A DNA stretch of 64,000 nucleotides, taken from positions 310,001 to 374,000 of the forward strand of contig JACGZH010000010.1 in NCBI GenBank assembly GCA_014706385.1, written 5' to 3'. Below, piece by piece: positions 22,659 to 35,568 of the stretch. The position numbers and the translations under genes were made by a program. The notes under the pieces were generated by a model, which worked only from the letters and a program-made list of their open reading frames with translations, was not told the origin of the DNA and did not search any database. The DNA comes from Phaffia rhodozyma (lineage: Eukaryota; Basidiomycota; Tremellomycetes; Cystofilobasidiales; Mrakiaceae). Numbering within the stretch: position 1 is the first letter of the stretch; each line of letters starts with the position of its first letter.

Positions 22659-25600
22659 ATGGCCGACGAACGAGACAGATCTCCGGTCCCTAGACGGGAT
22701 AGATCTCGCGATAGAGACGAGAGGGACTACAGGGATGACCATAGGGATGAACATAGGGATTCTCGGGATGATCGTACGTGTTGTTTTCTCACCTCCGGTT
22801 GATACTTCCCACACTCTTTACTTTAGAGGCTACGAGCGACTTTGTCCAAGTTCATACGGACACACTTACATGGCAATGCATCTATCCTTCTGAATCCAAC
22901 CGGATTAAAAACCACAGGACATTCGGCCAGACGATCGGATCGATACGATGACGTGAGTTGGTCTTAACATTCTCTTCCTCTTTCTTCTACTTTGTAGAGT
23001 TGTCTGTTTCAGGGGCTGTCGAGGCGAGCGAGCACGTGGATGGCTAGCGGAGAGGTTTATTGGATCGAACGGCGAAGGCACCCACCTGCGGAACAGAATG
23101 AAGTGATAGCAGAAAGATCTTTCCTTTTCGCGCTTGCTTCTGTCATCAGAGGAGATCATGTCGTGATTGTAGTATGTAGAATAGAGAGTAGAACGTAGAG
23201 AAGAAAACAGGGTAGAGAGTAGGGATATTTCAACATAGACGCGCTGTAGATGTTGTTTCGACCACTCCCACCATCACCTCATCTGTTCTCTGCTCTGTCA
23301 TACATACTCTGTCAATTTTGCCTTTACTTCTGACTCACACACGCGCTCTCTCTCTTTGTCTTGACCAACCGTTCCACATTTGTTTGGTCAACCTTGCTTC
23401 TTTATTTTTTCTGTACATTCTGCTTTCATCCGTCCTCTAGCATCACTCCTCCTCTCGTCGCCACCACTCTCGATCGCGCTCTCGCTCCCGCTCGCCTCGA
23501 AGGTCCTCTTATCGGCGCCGAGTAAACCTTTCTCTCCCTGTTCGCTAGTTCTCTTAGTCTGTCGACTAACTCTTGGCGCTTCCACGGAAACTGTCCTTCT
23601 ATAAACAGAGTCAATCCCCTGCGCCTCACAGTTCTCATGCTCCTAGCACTCACGCTCATCATTCAGCTCCCCAGCGATCTGTTGGTGGACCCTTCAATGC
23701 TCCTTCCGACCAGGCGGCCGAGCACGCCCAACGATCAATCAAGGAGAACCGGGTCTATGTTGGAAATCTCAGTTACGAAGTCAGGTACAAGGACCTGGAA
23801 AATTTCATGATGGACGGTGCGTTTTCTTTGTTCATGGCTATGGGGTGTAGGGGTGTTTGGAATTTAGACATTTTCGAGTGAAGTAAGGGTGATAAAGGTT
23901 AGAGAAGATGGCTCTCTCAACGCAGAGCCGATCAGATAGACGGTGATCAAAATAAGATGGGGAAGAATGGCCTATTCCCATCCGGTGGCTCACACATTCA
24001 ATCTGAGAATGCTGGTCGTTAGTCGAGTGAGGGGCTAAGAAGAGAGGGGTTCTAGAATAAGGCGAAGGAGAGATTGATGTTGAAGGATGGATCTCCAAGG
24101 TGGAACACCTGAGAAGTTTTCTCGGCCCATCGACTCCTCAAACGTTTCGACGGTTTCGATGCAAGACGTTCTCTTACTCTCCTTCGCCTTATCGATCCCG
24201 ATACATTTGGCTTTCCTTGTCTAAAATCTTCCTCGCTCGCACCAACAACCTGCATCCGAGAGCGCAATCGTCTCGAACAGCCCTCATTCCCAAAGGAAGG
24301 AGTACGCTCCACGAGTATATATCCGACCTAGTCTGTTTGGATTGAAGGCGAAGAGTAGACAATATAAGAGTCTTTTTGCGTTGCTGGATTATGATTAGTC
24401 GTTTAAGGGTTTGACTGTTTGAAGGAGTCGGAAGGGCTGATGGAATTGGTTTTCTTTGGTATATGGGTGCTGGGGGGGCTTGTGTATCTGTTTCTGCATC
24501 AATTTGCGCTCCGGGTGTGCTGTATGGCTTCCTGGGAATAAAATCGGGGTTTCTGGATTGCGGAATCGTTCCTCTTTATACGATAAATCCACGTGAACCC
24601 TATAGCCGGACTCGATGTGGCTTTTACAGAGATCTTAGTTACGCCAACCCATATCTCAAAGGGATGCGGGTGAGTGACTCCCCGTTTGATTCACTTGGAG
24701 AAGGAGAACAAAGAATTGATCGTGTATCTTTCAAATGATAGAATCGTCGAGTTTACTAACAGAGAAGACGCCGTGAAGGCCTTGACCGAGTTTACCGACA
24801 AACCTTTGCTTGGAAGGCCGATTTTTGTCAGAGAGGTTCGTCTCGTGTGCTTGGATTATTCTTGATAGTCATGCGGTCGTATTCGTTCTCTAAGTTCATT
24901 TCGCAATCTTATGATATCTATATTTTACCGCATGTTCTACATAGGACCGAGAGCAGGAGGCTCGATTTGGAGCCCCTCCTTCGCAGGGACGACTCGGACA
25001 CATGGCCGGCGGTCCCTTCGGTGGCCACGGCATGGGCGGGCCTAGCAACCAGCTCTATATCGGTAACGTATGTGAATCAATATAATCGGCAGAAGTGTCT
25101 TATATATTACTAATCTCTTGCCTGTTTGGGGGTTGTAAAACATATAGTTGCCTTATCAGGCAACCTGGCAAGACCTCAAGGATCTCTTCCGACCTGCGGG
25201 AGCAATCATCCGAGCTGATGTACAGATGTTCCCTGATGGAAGGCCAAAGGGAGGAGGAACCGTAGTGTTTGAGAACGCCGAGGACGCCGCCAATGCTATG
25301 GGTATGTACCCTTTCATTATACTTCGAGGCTTTCAACCTCTTATGAACAGCTGTCTAGCATGGGCTTGCTGAATGCTTTTCTTGTGCGTATGGTTTCGGC
25401 GCATCAGCCCAGTTCAACGGGTTCGACTGGTATGGTCGTCGGTTGGAGGTTCGGGAGGATCGATTTGCTCATGGTGGTGGAGGGTTCCGAGGAGGATTCG
25501 GCGGAGGATTCCGTGGTGGGTTCATGCCCCGAGGCGGCTTCGGAGGTGGTTTCCGAGGTGGTCGCGGTGGATTCGGTATGGGCGGTATGGGTTACATGGG

Positions 25601-26147
25601 CCATATGGGTCACATGGGTCACATGGGTGGGATGGGAGGCGGCTTCCCTGCTGGAGGTAGGCAATTCCCACAGGATCCGTACGCGGATTACAAGCCGAGC
25701 GGACCGGCTGCAGGTTGGGGTTCTGGCGGCGGAGGAGGATTTGCTGGTGCGTCGATTCCCGAGAGCAAGCAGATCCTGGTCAACAATGTGAGATTTCTCT
25801 ACTTTGATGTTTTGTTTTGCCGTTCTGTCCTTTGAACCTAACGGGTGGATCCTTTGATGGGTTTGTGGTTTTGTAAACAGCTACCATGGTCGACTTCGAA
25901 CGAGGATCTAGTTGAGTTGTTCGAAACCACTGGCGAGGTCGTCGCTGCCGAGATTCTTCTTGACTACAACACCGGTCGATCCCGAGGACAAGGCATCTGC
26001 GAATTTGTTGCGATCGACCAGGCTACCACAGCTATCGCAAAGTTTACTGGATACGTCTATGGAGGACGACCTCTGGAGGTCAAATACAACCCTGGTCGAA
26101 CCCACACATTCACCGAAACGGCTGCTAGAGCTGGAGCGACCGCCTAG
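22659..26147 (+). CDS. GBP2: Three-RRM SR-like mRNA export protein (Gbp2/Hrb1-like)
   Basis: Nuclear poly(A)+ RNA-binding shuttling protein linked to TREX and mRNA quality control. The start at 22659 opens an RS/RD-rich N-terminus (ADERDRSPVPRRDRSRDRD). A 35-nt exon (22918-22952) and an RS exon (23441-23521, SRSRSRSRSPRRSSYRRR) follow. RRM1 starts with NRVYVGNLSYEV and is cut after FMMD by a 789-nt intron. The exon 24606-24669 restores DAGLDVAFTEILVTPTHI and SKGCG, then IVEFTNREDAVKAL. RRM2 is LYIGNLPYQATWQDLKDLF with PKGGGTVVF. A Gly/Met/Arg-rich hinge (GGFRGG, MGHMGHMGH) follows. RRM3 is ILVNNLPWSTSNEDLVELF with SRGQGICEF. RRM order and hinge match Gbp2/Hrb1. The two introns of 488 and 789 nt are far longer than any other intron in the gene. 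Confidence 0.9.
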
Positions 26148-26529
26148 AGGTAAAGCTCGTCCTCTGTAGAGACATGCATGAGTGTAAATTAAAAGTCCCC
26201 CATTTCAGAAATATTTTCTTGTCCCTTCCTATCAGCTCTCTTTTCTTTATTCCTCATTTCATCCTGTTAGCTGTTGGATCGATGAGATTTCCTATAACAA
26301 CTATGGCTAGTAAGAGTGTGAGTGAAAAAGGCTAGAGATTACGTCACCGGGAAGCGCAGTAGTATACATAGACGCGTGGCCTTTTTTCCGCCCGTCCTTT
26401 CACAGCTATCTTTCAGCCTCCTTTCCTCCTTTTTGCCCCTCCTCCTCTCTTCTAACAACCATCCATTCATCCATCTGCCGTCTTATTCTCTCGATCTCAC
26501 TGAGCTTATATACTAAACCTACACCTACC
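26148..26529. promoter_or_regulatory. Intergenic, GBP2 to MAPEG gene
   Basis: 382 bases containing the GBP2 3' UTR and the MAPEG promoter. A CT-rich tract at 26395-26450 precedes the start codon. Nothing else recognised. Confidence 0.5.
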
Positions 26530-27461
26530 ATGCCTATCACTGTTCACTCCAACCTTTCTCTCTATGCTATTCCCACCGTTTGGGCTCTGGCTTTCGCTCC
26601 TCACACTGTCAAGCTCATCATGTGCGTATTTAAAATCTTGCTCATAGTCTTTGATAGATCTTCCTGGACAGTCTTTACTTCTTGGTCAATCAACTGAGTA
26701 CCATGATTTGAATTCTACTTTATTTAGGGCCTCCAAGAACGGATTTGAATTCGATAACACGAAACCCAGAGGCGAATTGAAGGGAGGACCTACGGCCGAC
26801 GCACAGAAGAAAGATGTTGGTCCCCATCATCACCGTTCTCTCTACGCGACCTCTCTTATTTTCACTCTCTTGAAGTGTTCTCTGATTGGTGCTATTCTTT
26901 TCTATATATCTGACATGTGGTACTTTGTTCCGAAACAACAGCAACTTGACCGATTGGCTGGTGCTCATGTTAACGGAATTGAGAGCTTCCCTCTTTTTGC
27001 TACTGCTATTGTTTGTGCCCTGATTATTCTTCTTCTGCTCTCGGTCAACCCTTTGCTGATCACTTTTCATAACACCACCTTTCACTCCTCTTTCTCCAAT
27101 ACAGATCATCGGAAACTTTGCTCGACTTCCGGCTAAGTACCTGAACATCTTCTCTGGTTTGATCATCTTCTCCCGAGCATCGTTCATCGCGGCCTACTAC
27201 TATGGTACCACCGCTCGAATCGCCAACATTCGGTAAGTCCAACTGTGATCTTTCTTTTCTTCTCTATTTACAATCTCAACAATTTGTTAAAACAGATTTG
27301 GAATCCAAAAAGCCTAACTGAATGCTCATCTGCTTCGATGATTGATCGTGTGCATCGATTGTTACGCGAACAGATCGGGAACCTATTTCTTTGGAGTCAT
27401 CTCCTCCCTGACAGTACTCGTTCAGGCGGCTAATAAGGTCTTCAAGCTTTCGGCTTACTAG
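26530..27461 (+). CDS. MAPEG-family membrane protein
   Basis: Small (about 150 residues) four-helix membrane protein of the microsomal glutathione S-transferase / eicosanoid family. Exon 1 gives MPITVHSNLSLYAIPTVWAL and ends at CTCATCAT (phase 2). The following exons give ASKNGFEFDNTKPRGEL, then QLDRLAGAHVNGIESFPLFA and IIGNFARLPAKYLNIFSGLI. The last two give AAYYYGTTARIANIR and SGTYFFGVISSLTVLVQA-ANK, ending KLSAY at 27461. The HVNGIESFPLF segment corresponds to the conserved E.N..E..P.F motif of MAPEG proteins, with the family's Asn/Glu contacts. Five exons, all junctions in frame. Substrate unknown. Basidiomycete MAPEG paralogs are common and largely uncharacterised. Confidence 0.82.
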
Positions 27462-28141
27462 ATCTGATCCTTTTGATCAATTGATCAAAGGATCTTCTGC
27501 CTTCCTCTGATTTTCCTCTTATCGGCTACCAATGCCCTCTACAGGAATTGCATGGGGCATTTCATCTTCTCGTTATTCAATGTATCATTTATCGATCGGA
27601 AATCTTGCAGTTGATCAAAAGTTGAATTGATGGCCTCCTCGGGGAATACCTATAAGAAAAGTTTGAGAGAGTAGACGATCAACCACCGATTGGGATGACA
27701 AAGAAAGACCAAGACCAAAAAAAGGTGATCATATGGTTAGGGTTATCCGGATTTCGATTGGATGTCTATCTTAATCTTCAGAGCTTGTTTTGCTTGTTCG
27801 ATCGGACCCTGTACCTCTGAGTCTGAACTTGTCTTTGAACTCAGCTTTATATTTATCTTTAACTTTGATAGATGGCAACGGGGTTTAATTCAAAACCATA
27901 GTAGGACTCATTAACCAACTGATGAAACTGGATGAGTTTGTTCAAGAAGGCACAAGCTCGCATCATATATACAGGAACAGTTGACAAAACGAGTACGTGT
28001 ATACGCGCACAGATAGACAAACATAAAAGAAAAGAGCGTCGATCTTACCTCATTTAGACACATTTATAGGCGAGAAGAAAGACGTAGTAAGAGAAAAAAG
28101 AGTAGAAAAGAGTAGGAAAGAGAAGGTAGAGAAGGAGAAAT
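27462..28141. other. Convergent intergenic region, MAPEG and amidase
   Basis: 680 bases between converging genes, containing only 3' flanks. GATCAATTGATC near 27474 is a small palindrome just after the MAPEG stop and could sit in its 3' UTR. No gene seen. Confidence 0.5.
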
Positions 28142-30551
28142 CTATTGAAGTTGTTCAGGAACTCGTCTTTTAGCAAAGGCAGCTTCAAAAGCAGCCATGA
28201 TTCCGATCAACGTCGGCTCGTTCCACTATCACAGATAAGAGTAAAAGCAGAGTCGGTTAGTCAGTAGAAGAATATGACCAACAGAAAAGAGAGGTGGAGA
28301 TGATACCTTCTTTACAATGATGGCCATTCCAAAGGGCTGACCAGTTGAATTCAGATATCCCAAAGGGACCGTTCCGATCGGATACCCGACAATAGCAGCA
28401 GGCGATGAAGCGTATCCCTCCGTTGGCAACACCAATGCGTCCAAACCATACTCGTCCAATACAGCATCGATACCCCGAGTACCTCCGATCTCTTGATCAC
28501 TAGCAAGCGCAGCGATGTAAGCTGGGTTGGATTTACCGGTCGTTTGAACCGAGGCTATAAGGGTTACTTGACAACACTCTCCAGGGGCAAATTCAAGATC
28601 GGCGTTCGCATCGTTAAAGCTGTGAAAAAGAAACGCCGAGACAGAAATCAGGATGCGTAAGGACACAAAAGCGTGAATGAATGAAAACACGTGGCAGGAC
28701 ATAGCAGATCGGGAACGACACCCACTTGATCACATCCTCTAATGTCTTTGGTCCGGTTCCGTTGAGACCCATCAAGTAAGTCCCCAAATCAACTTTAAAG
28801 TCAGTTTGAAGCACGATTGTCTCGTTCCTGCTTGTGGTAAGCTCATCGGCGGAGGGCAAGTCGGCCGGATCTTGAATGAATGCTCCCAAATCGGTCATCT
28901 TGAGAAGTGCGGCCTCAAGAACCTCGTTAATCTCAGGAGGGTTACCGGATAGAGTTTCATTGAAGAACACTTTTCGAGGAACACCGATTCGATAGGCCGA
29001 AAAATTATTGTAGGGTGCAAAGGCATATTGGGTGTAATTAGTGAGCGTGTAGTTGATTGCAGCATACGTAGCGTTATCTCTCTCGTCAAAACCAGCGATG
29101 GTCTCGAGCAACAGCGCGGCGTCGTATGTAGATTTGGCGATCGGGCCGGTGGTATCTTGGGTCGAGCTGATAGGCACCACACCGGCCCGAGATACTAGAC
29201 CGACGGATGGCTTTATCCCAAACAAGGCGGCTCGGTTAGAAGGACAAACGATGGAACCCTAATCGTGACAAAGAATTCGAGCATCAAATAAAAGCAGTCG
29301 CTTGTCAGTTGATTCGCAAGATTTGTATGATACTGTCAACTACTTACATCAGTTTCGGAGCCTAAAGAAGAAGCGGCCCATCCAGCAGAACTAGATGCAA
29401 ATGATGGTGAGACTTAGTCACTCCCGAACAATTAGATTCATAGAGAGAAGATTTCTCAGTAATAAAACTTACACCCCAACAGCAGATCCAGAACTTGAGC
29501 CACAAGGATCTCCTCCAGCTGTTGAACGAAAGACGAATATCGTCGGCAATCAAACAAGAAGGCAAGCTCGTACGAATGATAAATTATGCGGCGAACCTGC
29601 GAACCCTCCTACTACATAGGCCGATTGTGTTTGCCCTCCCCGCGCGCTCCAACCGTTGGTGATATTTCCTTTGAAGTTAGCAAACCTGCAAAGTTCAGAT
29701 GCTTGAATAAGTTAGTGGCTCAGAGTCGCATCATATCTCTGGAATTGAGTGACACAGTGAAAGGCTTCTCCTTACTCAGACAGATTTGCTTTACCAAGAA
29801 CTACCCGGCAAGAGGAGCGCAGAGAATGAGTGAGATTATCACGATAAGGGTAAATTATTCAGATAAATCATAGCTTACTGATAGCACCAGCTGCTCTAAG
29901 CTTCATAGAGACATGCGAATCTCTTGGAACAGGGCTTCCAACTGAATAGAACACATGCAAAGAGTAAACCATATGAGATTATGCTTGTGTGATAGCGATA
30001 AAGATTCTGAGACATTGCCAAGGCAGACGCGGAAGAGTATACTCACGAAGAGCGTACGATCCGGCGGTCGTATTCATCCCAAGCTCGATATCGGTCGCGA
30101 TATTGTCCTTGAGGATAATAGGGATTCCATGGAGAGAGCTACGGACAGTCCCATTAGCCCGTTCATCGTCCAGTTTCTGGGCGATCGAGAGAACTGAGTT
30201 TATAGGAGCCGTCTCGATGAGAGCTCGAAGAAGGAGACCTTGATGGTTGTTCTTATATAGTATAGTCGATGAGTCTCGATTAACAGAGGAAGAGACACAA
30301 ATAAATTTTGAACAAACCTGGCTGATCGAAGACATGTACGAGTTGACCAGGCTGAACGAAGTGATACTTCCGTTCGAAAGGGCTTGGTTGAGGCCATAAA
30401 TGTCTATCTCGAGGAGATATATTGGGAAGTTATCGGAGGATAGAGACAAGTCCACCGGTTTCAAATCGGAGTCAAACACAAACGGCGTGGCAAAGGCCAC
30501 AGTTGCTGTGATCAACGGAAGAACACGGAGAAGGATACTAGACAGCATCAT
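28142..30551 (-). CDS. Secreted amidase-signature-family hydrolase
   Basis: Hydrolase of the Ser-cisSer-Lys amidase family. The start at 30551 gives a signal peptide (SSILLRVLPLITATVAFATP). The following region gives EIDIYGLNQALSNGSITS, then LHGIPIILKDNI, which carries the catalytic Lys. Then come DPCGSSSGSAVGV (Gly/Ser-rich amidase signature, split by an intron) and SLGSETDGSIVCPSNRAALF. SAGVVPISSTQDTTGPIA-type sequence with the nucleophile region follows, and then LDALVLPTEGYA..PAAIVGYP. The last exon starts at WNEPTLIGIM and ends RRVPEQLQ at 28142. Multiple N-glycosylation sequons (NGT, NATY, NYT) fit secretion. Substrate is not deducible. Fungal secreted members are annotated as glutamyl-tRNA amidotransferase-like or acetamidase-like, but the signal peptide argues against a tRNA role. 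Confidence 0.88.
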
Positions 30552-31143
30552 ATTTTCGAAAGGAGAGAGTGAATTTATATGAAGAGAAGGATCGGAGAGA
30601 GAGATAAAGAGCAGAAGAAAGCCTATATTATATACCTACAGAGCTCGGCTTCTTTCGCTCTCGGTTGCTTTAAGCAGCACATGTCAAGTTCAAGCCATAC
30701 ATAGAAATGGTCAGATATCCTAAAGTCTAGGGATTTGATCGAATAGATAGGACATCGCCGACTGGGGTTCATCCCAAATCTCTAGTTTTATCTTTGCAAG
30801 CCAAGACTATGCGTCGTTCGTTCATCTGTATCATGTTCTGAAGGTGTCCCCCTCCATAGATTTGTCTTACGTCATAAGCGGTCAGATAGCCACGTGTGAC
30901 CGACACAGCCAGTTAATTTCAACGCCACATTGATTACTTTTGCTCCTCCTTCTTAATCCCTGTCGTTTCAACCAATCTCAACTTATCGCCCCATAGAGAT
31001 CTTAACTCATCCTCATCCAGGTCTCTCTTCTCTAGACCTTTTAGACTTTCAATCCTCCTCTGTATTGTTAATTCTCTTTGTCTGGTGTATACACATATAC
31101 TGGAGGAATTTGCGTCTCTTCTTCCTAGGTAGATTAGCTCATC
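30552..31143. promoter_or_regulatory. Divergent promoter, amidase / MFS transporter
   Basis: 592 bases between divergent starts. CACGTG occurs at about 30891-30896 (ccacgtgtgac), a candidate site for bHLH factors. Nothing else recognised. Confidence 0.5.
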
Positions 31144-34100
31144 ATGTCCAGAGCGCCCGCCCCCTCCTCGATCTCGCTCCCTCCAGCCTTTAACCTTGCA
31201 GACTCTGCTGTAGATGACAGTATCACTCCCGAATCGACCTCTCCCGCTCTCAAAAATAAATTCTCCCAATCCAGAATATCCTTCTCTCAAAATACAGCAG
31301 GGAAAAGGGCCCATCGGGTATGTCTATCTTTCCTCAATTGCTATTGTCCATCTGTTTACCTTCATTTTCTGCGCATGATCTCATCTTCTGACATCTTTCC
31401 CCCCATCGAACAGCAATCTAATGCCTCCTCCATGCAACAATACTCCAGGCGAGTCTCTACCGGCTCTCGAGTCTTTCGAGAACTTGGTGCAGATGGCATG
31501 CTCGATTCCAATAACGAAGAGAGTCAATACAAGCCGGTCGTGCCTAGTTTATTCAGCAAAGGGCTCATCAGGAAGGAACCTGATGTGACTCCTCTTCCAA
31601 TGTGCGCCGCCTTTCTTTCAATTGGCATCACATATATTCTGAATCAAGCTAACAATTACTCAAAATAGACTTCCCATGGTTGTTTTGGGAATTGCACTTC
31701 TCGCCGAGCTTCTCTCTGCTAATGTCTCGGCTCCCTTCTTAGTACCCATGGTTCGATCATTTGGTCTAGATTCGACAGACGTGGGAGTATGGTGCGGAAA
31801 CCTGGTAGCCTCGTTCTTTGTGACCCAAGTGAGCGATTACTAGTAGCACTTCTGTTCATCGCACTTCTATATTCACTAGCCTTGTTGATTTGACCTTTGA
31901 TAATCTAGTTTTTCACTTCGATCTTATGGGCAACCATAGCCGAGCAGTACGGTCGAAGAGTCGTTCTCTTTGTGACTCTTTTAGGAAGTGCAATAAGTGC
32001 GTCATAAATAAATTTCCCCCATACATTCGATTTACTGACCTCATTGAGCCTATTACCGCCTCGTTGTGTAGCTGTTATCCTTTTTGGAACGTCTACGACT
32101 CTTCCTGAGGCAGTTGCTATCCGAGCCTGTCAGGGTGTCTTCAACGGAGCCGTAGGAGTTGCTAGAGGAGCCATTCGAGATGTGACCGATCCAACAAATG
32201 AGGTGCGCCATCAGTTATCTCGTCTTTTAGTTCGATCAGATGCCATCGTCACAGGCATCTGATCTAAATTCTACTTGTAAACGATAGGCTAAGGCATATG
32301 CGATCCTTGGATTTGTCTGGGCACTTGGGGGAGGTCAGCATTTGTTCTTTCTTTCTTTGATCTCTTCATTCGCTCAAATGCTTCTGTGTCAATCTCCTCG
32401 GCCACACAGTGATTGGACCGGTCTTGGGTGGACTCGCCGAATCTCCAGCGAAGAACTACCCGGATTCATTCATTGGAAAGATTGGTAAGTGTCCTTCTGG
32501 ACACTGGAAAGTGCACAGTCGAATTGATGAACCCTCCTTGATTTGATAGAAATTTTCAAACGCCTGCCATATCTGTTCCCTTGTATACTTGCCTCCGTCC
32601 TTCTTTTCACCGGCGCCTTCCTATCTCTTTTACTCAACAAGAATGGTGGCGTCCGAGAAGGTGGAATTGCTCTACCTCTCGAAAAAGGGACCGACGAGTT
32701 GAATTCCTCAAATCAAGGTACATCGACCGATATATTCAAAACATCATGTCTTTAGTATACAACATTGATTTTTGCTCATGTGTCTTGACTTAAATTTGCA
32801 GGATCAGGCAATGTCTTGCCTTTGTCTTCGTCTATGCATAGCGAAGCTGAAGTGCACCTTGCTTCACCAACTTCGGCCTTATCGAAGGGTAAGAGGCGGG
32901 CAGTTTCGGGTTCTAGTGCATACGGATACGGGAGAAGGGGCAGTGATTCTACCGTTCGAACATCCCGAATGATAGAAGGCGAAGAGATGGAACAGGGTGA
33001 TGAGGAGGAGCTCATGAAGCGAGAAAGGGGAAGAAGGGGAACTTTTGCTGAGAGATTACTTTTGGGTTCGTCTTTTAGACTCTTTCCTTCTTCAGCAGCT
33101 CTCATCAGGGAAAAGATGCATGCCATTTCGCTAATCTCTCTTGGTTTGTGATTCCAGCCAATGAGGGAATGGGAGGAAATACCATCAACGATCTTTGGGT
33201 TTCTCAAGCCCTTGCTCAGGAAGAGTCTGTCTTCGAGGAAGAAGACGATGATGATCGATACGATGGCAACGATACAAGCGATATCGATGAGGCTGGCGAG
33301 GACAACCAGATCACTCCTTCTCCTTCAGGAACATACACGCCCAACACCGAGTTCCTCGATCCCAATGTAACTTTCGACGCTACCTCTCATACCCGCTCAT
33401 CTCATACCACATCCTCCGCTGTGCGATCACCCGGCACTGGATACCATCGGGAGTACTCTCCTCTGAGCTCACCTCATCACGGAACGTCCTCACAACGAAG
33501 ATATTCGCGAAATCCTTTTGGCGGAGACGCACCCTTGGCACCTTCGGTCGCTCACTTTCCTGGCAATCATCGGTTCTCCGTTTCGGGGACTTACACTACA
33601 GGGAGAAGGTTTTCTGCAGCGTCTGTCCGACCAGCTTGTACGTTCCTATCGCTCTTTCTCTCGGTTTCTTGTTTATCCCTACTAGATGTATTCCCCTACA
33701 AGATATGACATTTCTGATTAGCTATTTTGGATTTACGCGCGAATGCTGGAGTAGCTATCTTTGCTCACACCGGACTTCATTCTCCTAGCCTAATCATCTC
33801 ACCCAATGTTACAAGTGGAGTTGAGCAAGATCCTTTTGCGGCGGTCTCTCTCCCAGCAGGAAACGACTTGCAACCCATTAGGGAGGACGCTCCTCTAGCA
33901 ACGCCTGCCCCGGTTGCAAATGAAAAGAAAGAGAGCCTGTTCTGGAAGTTGCCTCTGTTCTTGATCTTTCAGGTTCGGCTCTCACATTTATCACTCGCAG
34001 CGGTTATCTGTCATTGGCCTGACTGATACGGACTGGGACAATATTTTCTTACAGTACTTTGCGCTTGCTACTCACGATAGTGAGTCTAGTCTCTAGTTGG

Positions 34101-35568
34101 GCTTTGTTGTTTATATTGCTCTTGCCTTCTCACGCTTGCCCTCTTGTTTGTCTGTTTTCAAGCTATCAACGGACAGCTTTTCCTCAGCTTCCTCAACACG
34201 TTCGAACCTCTTTCTCCTTCTTCAGTTATGTCAAGTCCTTCGCATTGATTTGTTCTCTCCCTTTGTTTCACTTCAGCGATTATGCCGAAGGAGGTCTTGG
34301 ACTGGATCCTGCTCATTTTTCTATTCTTGTCGCTATCATGTGCCTCTTCCAGCTCTTCTATCAGTTTTATCTGTATCCACGACTTGGTCCCCCCACTGGC
34401 CCTTGCTCTCACATCCAGATGTGAATATTGTTTGTATCGTACATCGTCACCATGCTTGTCAGTTGCTCACTATCATCTCTTTCTTTGTTATGATACAGGT
34501 TCCGATTGGGGTCTTTGTTGTTCATCCCATCTTACATCACCACACCTGCTCTGCGCGCATTTGCGAGCAGCGCTGAGGACGGTAGTCCCTTCTTAATGTT
34601 TGGTCAGTCCCGTGTGATTCACGTTTGTTTTCTGTCGAGGACGATACATTGACGGATGTCTGTCTCTTCCGCCCGGTCACATCTTTGTCCTCGTTTCTAC
34701 ATTCTCAGTGCTTACCGTGAACATGGCTTGCAGATATGCAGGAGGAACGTTGACTTAGTGAGTCATTTTCTCTTGTTTGACAAACCTTCTTGTCTGAGTT
34801 TACTAACCTTAGTGTGCTTCAAATTCCCATTAGCACTGCTATCATGGTGAACTCATTTGTCCTTGCACATTCAGATTGTTTTATCTGACCAGTGATGCTC
34901 GATTGGTCACTTTCAGAGGAATACAAGCTAACACAACGTTTCGCTTGGTACAGGTTTGCGTCAACGCGATGAGCGCGCCCGAAGTCGTCAACCTTGCAAA
35001 CGGGTTGGCCCAGTCGTCTGTTAGTGCGGCTCGGGTAATCGGTCCCATCGGTACGTGGCCTCGCAGTTTTTTAAAAGTTTTGTTCATGTCACTCGTTTGA
35101 AGGATCGACCAAGAAACTGACCAAGCCTCTTGTCTTTTCTTTCCTACACAGTTGGAGGATATGTCTGGTCGCTCTCCATCACGGAAGGCTCGCCTGCTAT
35201 GGGGTTCCAAATAGTATCTGTGTAAGCCCTATTAGTCTCCTGTCATTTTTCCATTTATCTTGAGGGGAGAGTGGTGTGAGGCTTGGGTGCATTTTAGATG
35301 TTGGACCGAGTTGCTTCTAAGAGATAACACCGAATGCGCGGCTCTTGATGCGATAGTAACTCGGGCAAAACTCGAGGATCTGCGGAGAGGTTCGAGGGAT
35401 GTTGAGCGATAATTTGTCGGAGGTGGCGATCGAGATCTGTGGTTCTCGATACGATCGTCGCGTAGACTGGTCGATCTGTTATACTCACTTTTGTTTCTTG
35501 TTAATGAAATGATTGGTCTCTATAGTGTTTGCGGTCTGGCGTTGCTGTCCTCATTCCTGCTTCGATAA
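31144..35568 (+). CDS. MFS transporter (YCR023C / ZIF-like) with a very large central loop
   Basis: Twelve-helix major facilitator. The start at 31144 opens a Ser-rich cytosolic N-tail (about 120 residues). Helix exons follow: VVLGIALLAELLSANVSAPF, FFTSILWATIAEQYGRRVVL (the MFS loop motif EQYGRR), ACQGVFNGAVGVARGAIRD and PVLGGLAESPAKNYPDS. Helix 6 is followed by a loop of about 330 residues (32815-33950), acidic and Ser/Thr-rich (EEDDDDRYDGNDTSD). Helices 7-12 come from small exons, with YFALATHD (25 nt, 34055-34079), DYAEGGLGLDPAHFSIL, MFRLGSLLFIPSYITTP, NMACRYAGGTLTY and TAIM (13-nt microexon, 34834-34846). Then come VCVNAMSAPEVVNLANG and VGGYVWSLSITEGSP. A last exon after a 304-nt intron (35222-35525) adds VVCGLALLSSFLLR and the stop at 35566. 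Substrate unknown; relatives include plant ZIFL and yeast YCR023C. Confidence 0.88.

Noticed and set aside
25404..25664. Minus-strand His/Thr/Ser repeat open frame
   Set aside because: Antisense shadow of the Gly/Met/His-rich hinge of the GBP2-like protein.
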